Below, piece by piece: positions 16,386 through 24,776 of a stretch of 29,834 bases of DNA. The notes beneath the pieces were generated by a model that ran no database searches, was not told the DNA's origin, and saw only the letters and a list, made by a program, of their open reading frames with translations. Position numbers and translations under genes: made by a program. The stretch is from assembly GCA_002309655.1 (NCBI GenBank), contig DBXM01000024.1, positions 26,728-56,561 on the forward strand. Direction: 5' to 3'. This DNA is from Mageeibacillus sp. UBA1212 (GTDB lineage Bacteria > Bacillota > Clostridia > UBA1212). Each line of letters opens with the position of its first letter. The first letter of the stretch is position 1.

Positions 16386-16391
16386 ATTATA
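16386..16391 (-). promoter_or_regulatory. Extended -10 of the YAGP-repeat/radical SAM operon promoter
   Basis: Minus-strand TGATATAAT, an extended -10 inside TGTGATATAAT, with only a weak -35 (TTTTAT-like) upstream. Expected start near 16379. Confidence 0.55.
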
Positions 16392-16457
16392 TCACATTTC
16401 AGTTCTTAATAAAAGAGATTAAGCGGTTTTCGCGCCCGCGGCGCCGAAAACCGTAAA

Positions 16458-16486
16458 GGGCCCGCCGGCAAAAATCCGGCGGGCCC
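16458..16486 (-). terminator. Terminator of the laminin-G-like lipoprotein gene
   Basis: Perfect 11-bp stem GGGCCCGCCGG (16458-16468) with 16476-16486, 7-base loop, followed on the minus strand by TTTACGGTTTT. It lies 27 bases after the stop at 16513. Confidence 0.75.
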
Positions 16487-16512
16487 CTCCGAGTTTCAAA
16501 AGCATTTCAAGA

Positions 16513-17469
16513 TCAATAAGCCTTCAGGCAGTAGTTGTCGATAATCGCGCCGGTGCAGTGGCTCCAGATCATCATGTTGGCTCCGTCCTGGTTGGCCGGG
16601 TCGTTCTTCCTGGACCTTACCATCTTGCCCTCGGCGTTATAAAGCGACACCTTCTCTTCACCGACCTCCATGTAGCAGATGAGTTCTCCGTCAACGTAGA
16701 GGTAGGCCTTCTTGTCGTTCGTCTGGATCATCGTTATGTGGCGCTCTTCGTCGAAGTAGTTCTTCTTCTTGCTCTCGAACTTCATGTTTCCGTCAGGCCA
16801 GCCGGCGCCGTCGCCCGCTTCGCCCACACCGTATATAGGCAGACCGCCGGTGCTGTTGAGGCCGATGAAAAGTCCGTCGCCGTTCTGGATCGGAATGAGG
16901 CCTTCGGGGCTTGTCACGAAGCAGCCTATCATCAGACCGAACCATGCGTAGTCGGCGTTCGCGGGCTGGGTGTGCGCGATCTTGTAGTCAAAGGACAACT
17001 CGAACTGCTCGTAATCGTCGAAAGTCTTGTCGCAATACGCGAAGAACGACTGGTGGTTGTTCTCGGGCTCGCCGTACGCGTACGCGAGGCAGAGCTTGCC
17101 GTCTATTAATTCGTAGTGGTCTTCGGGCCAGAGCGTGCCGGCGTTTTCGTAAATGTCGCAGTCCTCGTCGTCGAAGTTCTCGAAGTAAAGAACCTCCACG
17201 CCCGCCTGGTCCTCAGCGAAGGGCTTGCCTTTGTTCTCGCCGAGCCCGGGCTTGGGTGTGGGAGCCGGCGTGGGCTCGGGCGTCGCGGTCGGAGCTTCTG
17301 TCGGCTCAGGAGCCTCTGTGGGGTCTTTGGCCGGATCCGGCGCTTCGGTTGCGGTGTTGTCGGGTTTCGCGGTGGGATTAGGACCGTCCGGTTTCGCGCA
17401 TCCCGCGACCATCGAGAGCAGCATCGCCGCCACGAGGATCAATATCACAGGGTAAAATCTCTTTTTCAT
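16513..17469 (-). CDS. Lipoprotein with PT-rich stalk and concanavalin/laminin-G-like domain
   Basis: 318 aa. Signal with lipobox MVAGC (C24), then a Pro/Thr/Ala stalk (about 25-80) of the same PTEAP kind as in two other proteins here. Residues about 95-318 look like a jelly-roll of the LamG/concanavalin type: VLYFENFDDEDCD, FELSFDYKIAH, GLFIGLNSTGG, ITMIQTNDKKAYLYVDG and a final MMIWSHCTGAIIDNY. Such domains often bind glycans, but no catalytic residues can be named. Start MKKRFYP is chosen because GGAG lies 6 bases upstream. Own promoter (17531-17559) and terminator (16458-16486). Probably a cell-surface binding protein. Confidence 0.85.
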   Translation of the reverse strand: MKKRFYPVILILVAAMLLSMVAGCAKPDGPNPTAKPDNTATEAPDPAKDPTEAPEPTEAPTATPEPTPAPTPKPGLGENKGKPFAEDQAGVEVLYFENFDDEDCDIYENAGTLWPEDHYELIDGKLCLAYAYGEPENNHQSFFAYCDKTFDDYEQFELSFDYKIAHTQPANADYAWFGLMIGCFVTSPEGLIPIQNGDGLFIGLNSTGGLPIYGVGEAGDGAGWPDGNMKFESKKKNYFDEERHITMIQTNDKKAYLYVDGELICYMEVGEEKVSLYNAEGKMVRSRKNDPANQDGANMMIWSHCTGAIIDNYCLKAY

Positions 17470-17530
17470 AGCAGTCTCCATCTTATATCAGGAAAATCAA
17501 AACGGTTGGCTCTTTGTAAGCTCGTTACTT

Positions 17531-17559
17531 ATTCTACCATTTACGTGCCCCCGGCGCAA
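17531..17559 (-). promoter_or_regulatory. Promoter of the laminin-G-like lipoprotein gene
   Basis: Minus-strand TTGCGC, 17-base spacer, TAGAAT, located between the yitT-family stop and the lipoprotein start. Confidence 0.6.
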
Positions 17560-17574
17560 GCCGTAAAACAGCCT

Positions 17575-18549
17575 TCACTTATTCTCTTCCGCCGTCGCAG
17601 CGGTCGCTTCAGTGGCGGCAGTTTCGATTTTCTTCACTTTTTTCGCCTTCTTCGGGTGCTTTTCAACGTAAAAAGCCGGCGCCTCGTTGAAATTTCCGTA
17701 AATCTCGTTCACGGTCTCCATGTACGCGAACGAACCCGGGTACCTGTGAATAATCTTCTGCAGCTGGACGACCTGGTGGCGGTGCACCACGCAGATGAGC
17801 ATGTCCTTGTCGCTGTGCGTGAACATTCCCTTCCCGTGAACGAGCGTTGTCGTGTGGTTGAGCTCACTGATAATGTCGCGCGAAATCTCTTCCCCGTGTT
17901 CGGTGATGATCTCGAACTTCACCTGCGTCTTAAAGCCCTTCAGGATTATGTCGGTGATTTTCGACGAAATGAAGCAGTAGATAATGCACATGATCACCGG
18001 CTCGAACTTGTAGTCGTAAACAAAGAACGAAACCGCGGCCACCACGGTGTTGAGGCCGAATATCATCCACACAAGGCTCACCGTCGGCAGGTGGTGGCGA
18101 ATGATCACCGCGATGAGGTCCGTTCCGCCGCTCGAGCCGTTCCTTCTAAAAAGAGTACCGTAAATAAGGCCGTTCAGCACGCCGGCAGCCACAGGCGCGA
18201 GAATGATGCTCGTGCCGTTCTCGGTGTGGTACACGAGAGACGACAGGTCGATGACCCCGAGGTTAAATAGCAAGAGGCACGCCGAGAAGACCGTGGTGTA
18301 CACGAACGTCCTGACGCCGATCTCACGGTAGCCGAGCGCGAAAACGGCTATACAGAGCGGTATGTTCAGGATGAGGCTGACGTATCCCACGCTGAAATTG
18401 AACACGTGCTGGATCATCGTCGCCAGACCCATCAGGCCCGCAGGCGCGAACGCGTTTTGGAATATAAAGATCTCGTAGTTCACGGCGGTGCACACCGCGG
18501 CAGCGACAATCAGTATATACGTGACAGTTTTCGATTTCCAGAATTTCAT
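17575..18549 (-). CDS. YitT-family membrane protein (DUF161/DUF2179)
   Basis: 324 aa. Five or six membrane segments in residues 1-200, including ILIVAAAVCTAVNYEIFIF, APAGLMGLATMI and the conserved RRNGSSGGTDLIAVIIR loop of the YitT family. A cytoplasmic DUF2179 domain follows (about 215-300: FEIITEHGEEISRDI, GKGMFTHSDKDMLICVV, SFAYMETVNEIYG). The tail is Lys/Ala-rich. YitT proteins are common in Firmicutes; their transport role is not established. Start MKFWKSK is chosen over an Arg-rich upstream extension, with GGGGA 8 bases before it. The promoter at 18697-18725 gives a leader of about 140 bases. Confidence 0.92.
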   Translation of the reverse strand: MKFWKSKTVTYILIVAAAVCTAVNYEIFIFQNAFAPAGLMGLATMIQHVFNFSVGYVSLILNIPLCIAVFALGYREIGVRTFVYTTVFSACLLLFNLGVIDLSSLVYHTENGTSIILAPVAAGVLNGLIYGTLFRRNGSSGGTDLIAVIIRHHLPTVSLVWMIFGLNTVVAAVSFFVYDYKFEPVIMCIIYCFISSKITDIILKGFKTQVKFEIITEHGEEISRDIISELNHTTTLVHGKGMFTHSDKDMLICVVHRHQVVQLQKIIHRYPGSFAYMETVNEIYGNFNEAPAFYVEKHPKKAKKVKKIETAATEATAATAEENK

Positions 18550-18657
18550 AAAGAATATCCCCGCGCCGCCCTCTTTTGTCCCGCTGCGGAGGGCGGCGCT
18601 CCTTCTCCGCAACACTGTTCCTCTAGAAAGGCCGCAAAACCGCGAGGCCGCAATGCG

Positions 18658-18694
18658 AAAAAACCGGCCGCGGCATCCGTTTTCCGGCCGCGAC
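18658..18694 (-). terminator. Terminator-like hairpin downstream of spoIIM and at the yitT start of transcription
   Basis: Minus-strand GTCGCGGC (18694-18687) pairs with GCCGCGGC (18674-18667) with one G-U pair. A 12-base loop separates them and six T follow after CGG (18663-18658). It is the best terminator candidate for the SpoIIM operon, yet it sits directly downstream of the yitT promoter -10. Confidence 0.5.
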
Positions 18695-18696
18695 CG

Positions 18697-18725
18697 ATTT
18701 TAAAGCAGTTTCATTCAATTTGCAA
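18697..18725 (-). promoter_or_regulatory. Promoter of the yitT-family gene
   Basis: Minus-strand TTGCAA, 17-base spacer, TAAAAT. Confidence 0.65.
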
Positions 18726-18782
18726 GCGGATTCTGCCGCAGACGGCCGTTTTTTCACGGTTTTTCCAAAAAACACGGTTGTT

Positions 18783-19790
18783 TCAAATTCCCGAACCGGT
18801 TTTAAAACTATCCGTTTTCCTGACGCCCACAAGCGTGTACGCGATCACCAGCGCCGCCATTCCGCCCGCGAACAGGAATTTGATATAGTACGGCAAGTCG
18901 AGGGGCGTGAAGAAGCTCTCGATTATCGCGGAAGGGATCAGCAGCAGCACGCAGATCGCCATGATTTTGACCGCCTTCTTGCCCTGCACTATTATCGCGG
19001 TCTTGCGGGAGAGCTTCCCGGGGTTGATTATCGCGTAGGCGATCATGAATCCCGCCATTCCGGAGAGCCAGATCGCGAACAGTTCCGTCACGCCGTGGGG
19101 CAGTATCAGCGACCAGAAGAACGCCGCGGAGCCCTTCGCGCCGGTGTAGCCTGCCAGCGCCCCGATTAGGATACCGTTCGTGGCCAGCATGTAGATCGTA
19201 AAAAGGCCGAGCGTCAGGCCGCCCGCGAACGCCTCGATGCAAACGATTATATTGTTCCCGCCGATGTACATTCCCGAAAGCGTCGACTTCAGCGCCGTGA
19301 ACGTGTCGTAATTGCCCTCCGGCCTGATGTTCGCCAGCTGATCCGCGGACATGAACGCCAGCGCGTTTTCCGGATTCACCCTGACGTAGATATACGCGAC
19401 CAGCGCCGGCAGCGCGAAGGCCAGAAAAGAGAAGATGAAGAACGCGATTTCCTTCCTGAACAGCTTCGGGAACCCGGTGGCGATGAATCTGAAGACCTTC
19501 CCGAAATTGAAGACGGTCTTGCTGTAGATCGCCGAATGGGCGTCGCCGACCACCGCGTTCAGATACTCCGCCGTCTCTGTCTCGCCCCAGAACGTCCTCA
19601 CGTACGCGAGGTGGTTCGCGGTGATGTTGTACAGCTCGATATACCTGTCCACGCGTTCCTTTGTGGGCGCGGTCTTCGAAAGAGAGTTCCTCAGCCTCGA
19701 ACGTCTGCGCGTGAAATATTTGTTTTCGCTCTCAAGCTCCTGCCAGGTCGCTATGTTCCTGCGAATGAATTCCTGCTCGGTCTCCGTCAT
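18783..19790 (-). CDS. SpoIIM-family (DUF95) membrane protein
   Basis: 335 aa. A charged N-terminal cytoplasmic helical region (1-105, FIRRNIATWQELE, RSRLRNSLSK) is followed by five or six membrane segments. The family core is GGLTLGLFTIYMLATNGILIGALAG and LPHGVTELFAIWLSGMAG. SpoIIM in Bacillus works with SpoIID and SpoIIP in engulfment, but stand-alone DUF95 proteins next to RDD, DUF58 and MoxR genes also occur in non-sporulating bacteria. Here that operon context suggests an envelope or membrane role, not necessarily sporulation. The ATG overlaps the RDD stop by 4 bases (ATGA), and GGAGG lies 9 bases upstream. Confidence 0.92.
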   Translation of the reverse strand: MTETEQEFIRRNIATWQELESENKYFTRRRSRLRNSLSKTAPTKERVDRYIELYNITANHLAYVRTFWGETETAEYLNAVVGDAHSAIYSKTVFNFGKVFRFIATGFPKLFRKEIAFFIFSFLAFALPALVAYIYVRVNPENALAFMSADQLANIRPEGNYDTFTALKSTLSGMYIGGNNIIVCIEAFAGGLTLGLFTIYMLATNGILIGALAGYTGAKGSAAFFWSLILPHGVTELFAIWLSGMAGFMIAYAIINPGKLSRKTAIIVQGKKAVKIMAICVLLLIPSAIIESFFTPLDLPYYIKFLFAGGMAALVIAYTLVGVRKTDSFKTGSGI

Positions 19791-20992
19791 ACGCGCACAC
19801 CTCCCGGGAAGCCGTAAAGCCACGCGTGATAGCGCGCCACCTCGCTGATAAACGAGTAGACTCTGTTTCTGTCAAGCTTTTTCGGCCTGGGCTGGCCGCT
19901 TTTTTCGAAAATGTACTCCGCGAACTTCCTGTCATAGGTCGTTCTGTTGGCGAGCAATTTGCGGGTCTGCAGGTAGTTGACCAGCACCTCCGTCTCGTAG
20001 ACCGTCAGGTAGCCGCCCTCGGGAATGTAGGAATTCCGCCGGTTTCTGGCGGCGGTCTCCTCCGCGATCCGTGCGTTTTCAAGCGCTTGATCGAGGTCGT
20101 CCGCCTCTTTGTTTGCGTTTACAATGCGCCACTCCGGGAATTTAATCACGTTAGCCGGCCTGTCGCCTTCCTCTTCCTGCTCCGCGTTTTTTAGCGCCTC
20201 TTCCTCTCTTGTCTTTTCCGTCAGTGCGTGCATCTCGGCAAGGAAGTCGGAAATCTGCTTCTCGCCTGCCCTTCCGAAGCCGTCCTCCGCGTCCTTTTCG
20301 GGCTCTTCGCCGGCCTCCGCGTTATTCACGGATTCCTCCGCGACCTTTTTCGCCAGAATCTCGCCCGCGTTTTTGACCCTTCCGACCTTGATGACCATCG
20401 TTCCCGCCGCCATGTCGCCCAGCCGCTGCCTTTTCGCCGAGAACAGCGCCGCGACGCCGTCCGCGAACTCGCCGCCGGGAATCAGATGCAGGAACCTCAT
20501 AACGGTCCGCACCGTGATCTGCGAGAACGACGCCGCCTCGCCGGTCACCGAAACCGCCCTTATTCCGAAGATCCTCTTTCCGGGCGTGTACCCGCTCCAG
20601 ACGGTCTCGATTATCTCAAAATACACAAGCCTCGACAGCGTTATGCCGAAGTACGCCGCCATTATCGCGTAAACGGCGTTCTCGGCGCCCTCCCAAATGT
20701 CTTCCGCGAATTCTATAATGTTCTGTCCGGCGAAGAATATCTCATATATTATGAAGAACACCGTCAGCCAGAAAAGCACGCGGATAGCCAGGTCGATAAG
20801 AGACGCGGCGTAGCGGCTTCCGAGCCCTGCCGACTCGTACCTGATCGTCACGTTTTCGTGCGTCGAAATGTCGACGAAATACCTCGGCCTGACGCCGGGT
20901 CCCTCTTCAAGCGCGCGAACCGGCTCCGCCGCGGGGTCTTCGTTCCCCGGTTTCGTATATTCGATTTTCTTTGTCAGAATGTCGTCCGCCAA
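19787..20992 (-). CDS. RDD-family membrane protein with long cytoplasmic tail
   Basis: About 401 aa. Residues about 70-210 form the RDD domain: GLGSRYAASLIDLAIRVLF (the Arg-Asp signature), a second membrane segment, GYTPGKRIFGIRAVSVTG, and LFSAKRQRLGDMAAGTMV. The remaining ~190 residues are charged, with an acidic coiled stretch (EEALKNAEQEEEGD) and a C-terminal helical part ending WLYGFPGGVRV. I place the start at a TTG (20992), because GGAG lies 8 bases upstream and the sequence after it (ADDILTKKIEY) reads like a normal N-terminus. An in-frame ATG at 21073 is the alternative but lies in a structured region. Overlaps SpoIIM by 4 bases. Confidence 0.88.
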   Translation of the reverse strand: MADDILTKKIEYTKPGNEDPAAEPVRALEEGPGVRPRYFVDISTHENVTIRYESAGLGSRYAASLIDLAIRVLFWLTVFFIIYEIFFAGQNIIEFAEDIWEGAENAVYAIMAAYFGITLSRLVYFEIIETVWSGYTPGKRIFGIRAVSVTGEAASFSQITVRTVMRFLHLIPGGEFADGVAALFSAKRQRLGDMAAGTMVIKVGRVKNAGEILAKKVAEESVNNAEAGEEPEKDAEDGFGRAGEKQISDFLAEMHALTEKTREEEALKNAEQEEEGDRPANVIKFPEWRIVNANKEADDLDQALENARIAEETAARNRRNSYIPEGGYLTVYETEVLVNYLQTRKLLANRTTYDRKFAEYIFEKSGQPRPKKLDRNRVYSFISEVARYHAWLYGFPGGVRV

Positions 20993-21067
20993 AATAAAAT
21001 CTCCGTTAACTCCAATATAATACCGCACTTTTGAAAGCGCTAAGTAAATAGCTATTTTTGCGTGCGA

Positions 21068-21274
21068 CCGCACTTTACATTGCGTCCCTCACTTGACGCG
21101 AATTTCGCGAATCGCTCGTGCCGCCAATGTAAAGCTGCGGCGACGTTTATAAGGTAGAATCGCGTGCGTCTCGCGCGAGGGCGACTTTTAGCGCCAGCTA
21201 AACTGGAGACCAAGCGGAGACGCATGCGGGTCCGCGCAAAGCAAGCGGCGAGCAATTGTCGCCAGACACCTTAT
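21068..21274. other. Structured intergenic region inside the MoxR/DUF58/RDD operon
   Basis: The 300-base gap 21074-21373 has no supported gene but dense inverted repeats. Arm 1 CTTTACATTG (21073-21082) pairs with 21125-21134, with a CGCGAA/TTCGCG-type palindrome inside. Arm 2 ATAAGGT (21149-21155) pairs with 21268-21274 and encloses GCGTGCGTCTC (21162-21172) with 21217-21227, TTTAGC (21187-21192) with 21197-21202, and GGCGA (21247-21251) with 21259-21263. The one imperfect pair in the long inner stem is G-U on the plus strand and A-C on the minus, which favours plus-strand RNA. No known riboswitch, tmRNA, SRP or 6S signature was recognised. Confidence 0.5.
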
Positions 21275-21319
21275 TTTAAGAACCTGCGAAACGAACTCAG
21301 ATTAAAGCTATCCATACCT

Positions 21320-21350
21320 TTTACGCCTTCCGAACCGCCGCTTGCGTAAA
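21320..21350 (-). terminator. Weak hairpin after DUF58 gene
   Basis: TTTACGC (21320-21326) pairs with GCGTAAA (21344-21350), 17-base loop, 24 bases after the DUF58 stop. No real T run follows, so termination is doubtful. Confidence 0.25.
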
Positions 21351-21373
21351 GAGCATTTAATCAGCGCTTTCGT

Positions 21374-22747
21374 TTACAGAATTCCCTGTTTCTTTATATT
21401 TAAGTAAGCCGCCACCGTGCTCAGCGACAGCTTGTCCGGCTCCACGTCGAAGCTCATGATTCCCGCGTTCTTGAGAACCGCCGCTATATTCTGCCTGTCG
21501 CGAACGTATTTCAGCGCCGCGGAGCGCATGTACACGTCCGGAGCCGCGTTTTCGCCGCCCTCTCCGTTCCCGGATTCATCGTCAGTTTTGTTCCCGCCTA
21601 TAGGTGTTCCTTCCGCGATCAGCGCAAGCCTCGGGTCGGTTATCGTGATCGCGCACACGAGGTGGCGGCTGAGATGGGCCTTGACCGCGTTCACGAACCG
21701 GACCGCCTCTTCCGCGTTGAACAGCTGCGTGAAGACGAAAATCAGCGACCTGCGCTTGACCGCCGCCGCGAAATTCGAAGCCGCTCTTTCGTAGTCGGCC
21801 GCGTTTTCGCTGCTCTCCGCCATGTAGAAAACGTCCGAAATAAGCTCGAACTGGCCCGGACCCTTCGCCGCGGTCACGAATTTCAGCACGTCGGCCGCGA
21901 ACAGCTGCGCGCCGAAATTGTCACCCCCTTTGAGGCAGTAGTCGGCGAGCAGGAACGAGGCGTTGATCGCGTAGTCCAGCATCTGAATGTTGTTGTACGA
22001 GCTGTTCATCACGCGGCTTGCGTCGATCATCGCGTAGATGTACTGGTTCCTCTCGGGCGCGAACGTGTTCACGGTGAGCTCGCCGGTGCGGGCCGTCGCC
22101 GCCCAGTTGATCATTTTGTAGTTGTCGCCCTCCGCGTACTGCCTGAGGGTGCTGAACTCGCCGTTTTCCGCGTTGGCGCGCACCTGTTTGATGCCGCTGA
22201 CCAGAAGATTGCGGGAGAGCGCGGCCATATCGTAGTCGGAGAGGTCGCGGATGTTCGGGTAGACTCGGTATTTCGAGTCCGCTGTCTCGAACGTTTTTTT
22301 GCGCCTGATCATCCCGAGAATGCCGGAAAATCTGACCGTGATCGCCGGGAATACGTACTCGCCGCGCTTCTGCGGCTTCAAGGTGTAAGTGAAAACGTGC
22401 TCCGAGTGGGCGGGAATTTCCGCCTTTACCGGCAGCTTTCCGTGTTCAAAGTGTTCGGGAACGTCGTCCGTTATCTCCACCGTCAGCGTGTAGTCCGACT
22501 TGTTCCTGACGTACAGCTCCGCCGTGTGGGTGTGGTTCAGCGAGAGTCTCGACTCAAGAACGCGCCCCGCCTCGATGCAGTCCGTCTTCGGAGTGGCGAC
22601 GGAATCGTAAACGACAAGAACCGCAGCGACGACGCCCGTGATCACGAACGCGGCAACGGCAAAGTCTGTTCCGCCGGCAAACCCGGCAAGGGCTGTAATG
22701 ACGGCGCAAACCGCCGCCACAAGTGCGAGACGCTTAGTAACTCCCAT
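21374..22747 (-). CDS. DUF58 domain protein
   Basis: 457 aa. Two N-terminal membrane segments (about 5-50), then a beta-rich domain (about 65-160). The DUF58 signature is LRQYAEGDNYKMINWAATAR (201-220), followed by a von Willebrand A-like fold with a partial metal site DASRV (242-246). DUF58 proteins accompany MoxR ATPases in a proposed chaperone-like system for metal insertion or envelope proteins. The ATG shares one base with the MoxR stop (TGATG), which implies tight coupling. The C-terminus ends LNIKKQGIL. Confidence 0.94.
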   Translation of the reverse strand: MGVTKRLALVAAVCAVITALAGFAGGTDFAVAAFVITGVVAAVLVVYDSVATPKTDCIEAGRVLESRLSLNHTHTAELYVRNKSDYTLTVEITDDVPEHFEHGKLPVKAEIPAHSEHVFTYTLKPQKRGEYVFPAITVRFSGILGMIRRKKTFETADSKYRVYPNIRDLSDYDMAALSRNLLVSGIKQVRANAENGEFSTLRQYAEGDNYKMINWAATARTGELTVNTFAPERNQYIYAMIDASRVMNSSYNNIQMLDYAINASFLLADYCLKGGDNFGAQLFAADVLKFVTAAKGPGQFELISDVFYMAESSENAADYERAASNFAAAVKRRSLIFVFTQLFNAEEAVRFVNAVKAHLSRHLVCAITITDPRLALIAEGTPIGGNKTDDESGNGEGGENAAPDVYMRSAALKYVRDRQNIAAVLKNAGIMSFDVEPDKLSLSTVAAYLNIKKQGIL

Positions 22748-23694
22748 CAGCGCGGAATTTCCACCTTTCTGATAACATTCATGAGCGCGGTGTCGGCGTT
22801 GATTCCCGACGCGTGTGTCTCGGGGCGCAGAATGATTCTGTGTCTCAGAACCGGCAGCGCCACGTCCACAACGTCCTCGGGCACCACGAAATCCCTGCCG
22901 TTCATCGCGGCGTTCGTTCTCGCCGTCAGCAGAAGCGCGATCGAGGCTCTCGGAGACGCTCCGAGCATAATCTGAAGCGACTGCCTGGTCGCGAAAGTGA
23001 TTCCCGTAATATAGTGGAGGATGCCCTCGTTGACCTTCACGGCGGCGGCCTCTTCACGCATCTGCCTCAGCTCGGCGCGGGTCAGCACCGTTTTCAGCGC
23101 TTCGACTCTCGCGTGCGCGCCCGTATAGTTGCCCTCGTAGCCGCGCAGCATCTCGTCCTCGCCCGCCTGCGGGATGTACCCGACGTAGAGCTTCATCAGG
23201 AATCTGTCAAGCTGCGCCTCCGGGAGCGGATAGGTACCCTCGTATTCCACCGGGTTCTGCGTCGCGATAACGAAGAACGGGTCGTCGAGCTTCATCGTCT
23301 CGCCGTCAATCGTGACGGACCGCTCCTCCATCGCCTCGAGAAGTGCCGACTGCGTCTTGGGCGGCGTACGGTTGATCTCGTCCGCGAGAAGAATGTTCGT
23401 GAACACCGGTCCCTTCTTAAGCCTGAATTCGGCCTCCTTGGCGTTGAAAACGTTCGTGCCTATGATGTCAGCGGGCATAAGGTCCGGCGTGAACTGCACC
23501 CTCTTGCAGTCCGCCTCCACCGCCTTCGCCAGCGCCTTGGCCGTGAGCGTCTTTCCGAGTCCGGGAACGCCCTCCATCAGAACGTGCCCGCCGGATATGA
23601 AGGCGATAAGCAGATGCCGCAGGAACTCCTCCTGCCCGATTATGACCTTCGAAAGCTCTCCAAGAATCTCGTTAGTTTTTTGTTCAAGTGTCAT
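22747..23694 (-). CDS. MoxR-family AAA+ ATPase
   Basis: 315 aa, standard size. Walker A GVPGLGKT (42-49), Walker B ILLADEIN (D105, E106), sensor 1 FFVIATQNPVEYEGTYPLPEAQLDRF, and sensor 2 region GASPRASIALL. MoxR ATPases are thought to remodel partner proteins that carry von Willebrand A-like folds, and the next gene, DUF58, supplies one. Start by AAGGAG 8 bases upstream; the ATG overlaps the DUF4350 stop by 4 bases. Confidence 0.96.
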   Translation of the reverse strand: MTLEQKTNEILGELSKVIIGQEEFLRHLLIAFISGGHVLMEGVPGLGKTLTAKALAKAVEADCKRVQFTPDLMPADIIGTNVFNAKEAEFRLKKGPVFTNILLADEINRTPPKTQSALLEAMEERSVTIDGETMKLDDPFFVIATQNPVEYEGTYPLPEAQLDRFLMKLYVGYIPQAGEDEMLRGYEGNYTGAHARVEALKTVLTRAELRQMREEAAAVKVNEGILHYITGITFATRQSLQIMLGASPRASIALLLTARTNAAMNGRDFVVPEDVVDVALPVLRHRIILRPETHASGINADTALMNVIRKVEIPR

Positions 23695-24776
23695 TGCAGC
23701 CTCTCCTTCCGGATGATTTCGGTTTTTTCAATCAGATTGTTGAGCATGCGCGGGGTGATTCTCTCATTCTCCGCGTTGCGGTATATTTCCACCAGCCTGT
23801 CGAGCCCGCTCCCCTTGAAGCGGTCCGACGCCAGCGCGTTTTCCATAATTTCGTCGAAGCCTGAAACGTCCTGCATTCCCGTCGCCGCGGCGATGTCGTC
23901 GGCAAGCGCTTCCATGTGAATCTTAAATCCGATGCTCCCCGAGCCGGTCCTTCTGTAAAGCTCCGCCAGCGCGGAAACGTTCTCCGTCTCGTTCCTCTTC
24001 TCGACCGCCGCGAACTTTTCCGGCGCGCCGAACCGCTGCGCTTTTGAAAGCAGGAATATCACCAGCGCGACCGCCAGCCAGACTAGTCCGAGAATCAGCC
24101 CCCAGCCGAGAATGTCAGGCGCGGGGTTCGAGGCGAGACCGCTGTAGCACTCGTCGAAAAGCACCTTCCTGTATCCGGTCGACTCGCACAATTTGTCTAA
24201 AAATACGAGAAATCTGCTTCCAACCGAGTTGTCCGACTTGAGGTTTAGGTTAAACATCGACTTGTATTCCGGTCCGGTTGCGACGTAAAACGCGCCGTTC
24301 CCGCAGCGGAGCACCGTGAATTCTTCAGTGTCGGAAGCGGACATCGGAACGTCCAGGCCTCTCGCGGCCTCCGTCAGCATGTCCGAATAGATTTCCGGAT
24401 ACTCCGAAACGACGACGAACACCGTTCCTTTTTCCGCCGCTCTCACCGCTCCGGTCGCGTCGTCCCCCAGATCCGCGGGTTCGGGAAGTACCGCCACGCT
24501 GTCCGCGGGAAGAAATCTCGCAAGCTTCGTGAACCGCTCCACCGTCGCGCCCCTGGTCTCTTTAAGGTACTTCTCCGCCGACAGGAATATGCCCTTGAAG
24601 CCCTCGTTCTCGACCCCGTAAGTCGTTCTGGTGTTCCGGAGCTCTTTTTTCGAGGAGATCCGGTCGGCGACGAAAACGAGCAGCGCTATGGCGGCGGCAA
24701 TGATGAGCAGCGTCACGACGACCCTTTTCGCGCCGCTTTTTTTAGCGGTTTTGGCCTTTTTCGCCCTTTTCGCCAT
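23691..24776 (-). CDS. DUF4350 domain membrane protein
   Basis: 361 aa. A Lys/Ala-rich N-terminus (MAKRAKKAKTAKK) precedes one membrane segment (about 19-42). An extracytoplasmic DUF4350 domain (about 50-230) contains GFKGIFLSAEKYLKETRG and DSVAVLPEPADL. A second membrane segment follows (about 233-255, WGLILGLVWLAVALVIFLL), then a cytoplasmic helical tail. DUF4350 proteins sit between DUF4129 and MoxR genes in many genomes; no activity is known. It overlaps the DUF4129 stop by one base and the MoxR start by four. Confidence 0.87.
   Translation of the reverse strand: MAKRAKKAKTAKKSGAKRVVVTLLIIAAAIALLVFVADRISSKKELRNTRTTYGVENEGFKGIFLSAEKYLKETRGATVERFTKLARFLPADSVAVLPEPADLGDDATGAVRAAEKGTVFVVVSEYPEIYSDMLTEAARGLDVPMSASDTEEFTVLRCGNGAFYVATGPEYKSMFNLNLKSDNSVGSRFLVFLDKLCESTGYRKVLFDECYSGLASNPAPDILGWGLILGLVWLAVALVIFLLSKAQRFGAPEKFAAVEKRNETENVSALAELYRRTGSGSIGFKIHMEALADDIAAATGMQDVSGFDEIMENALASDRFKGSGLDRLVEIYRNAENERITPRMLNNLIEKTEIIRKERLQ

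Noticed and set aside
21068..21274. Structured gap as tmRNA, SRP RNA, 6S RNA, a T-box or a common riboswitch
   Set aside because: None of the signature loops or conserved sequences of those RNAs is visible; kept only as an unassigned structured region.
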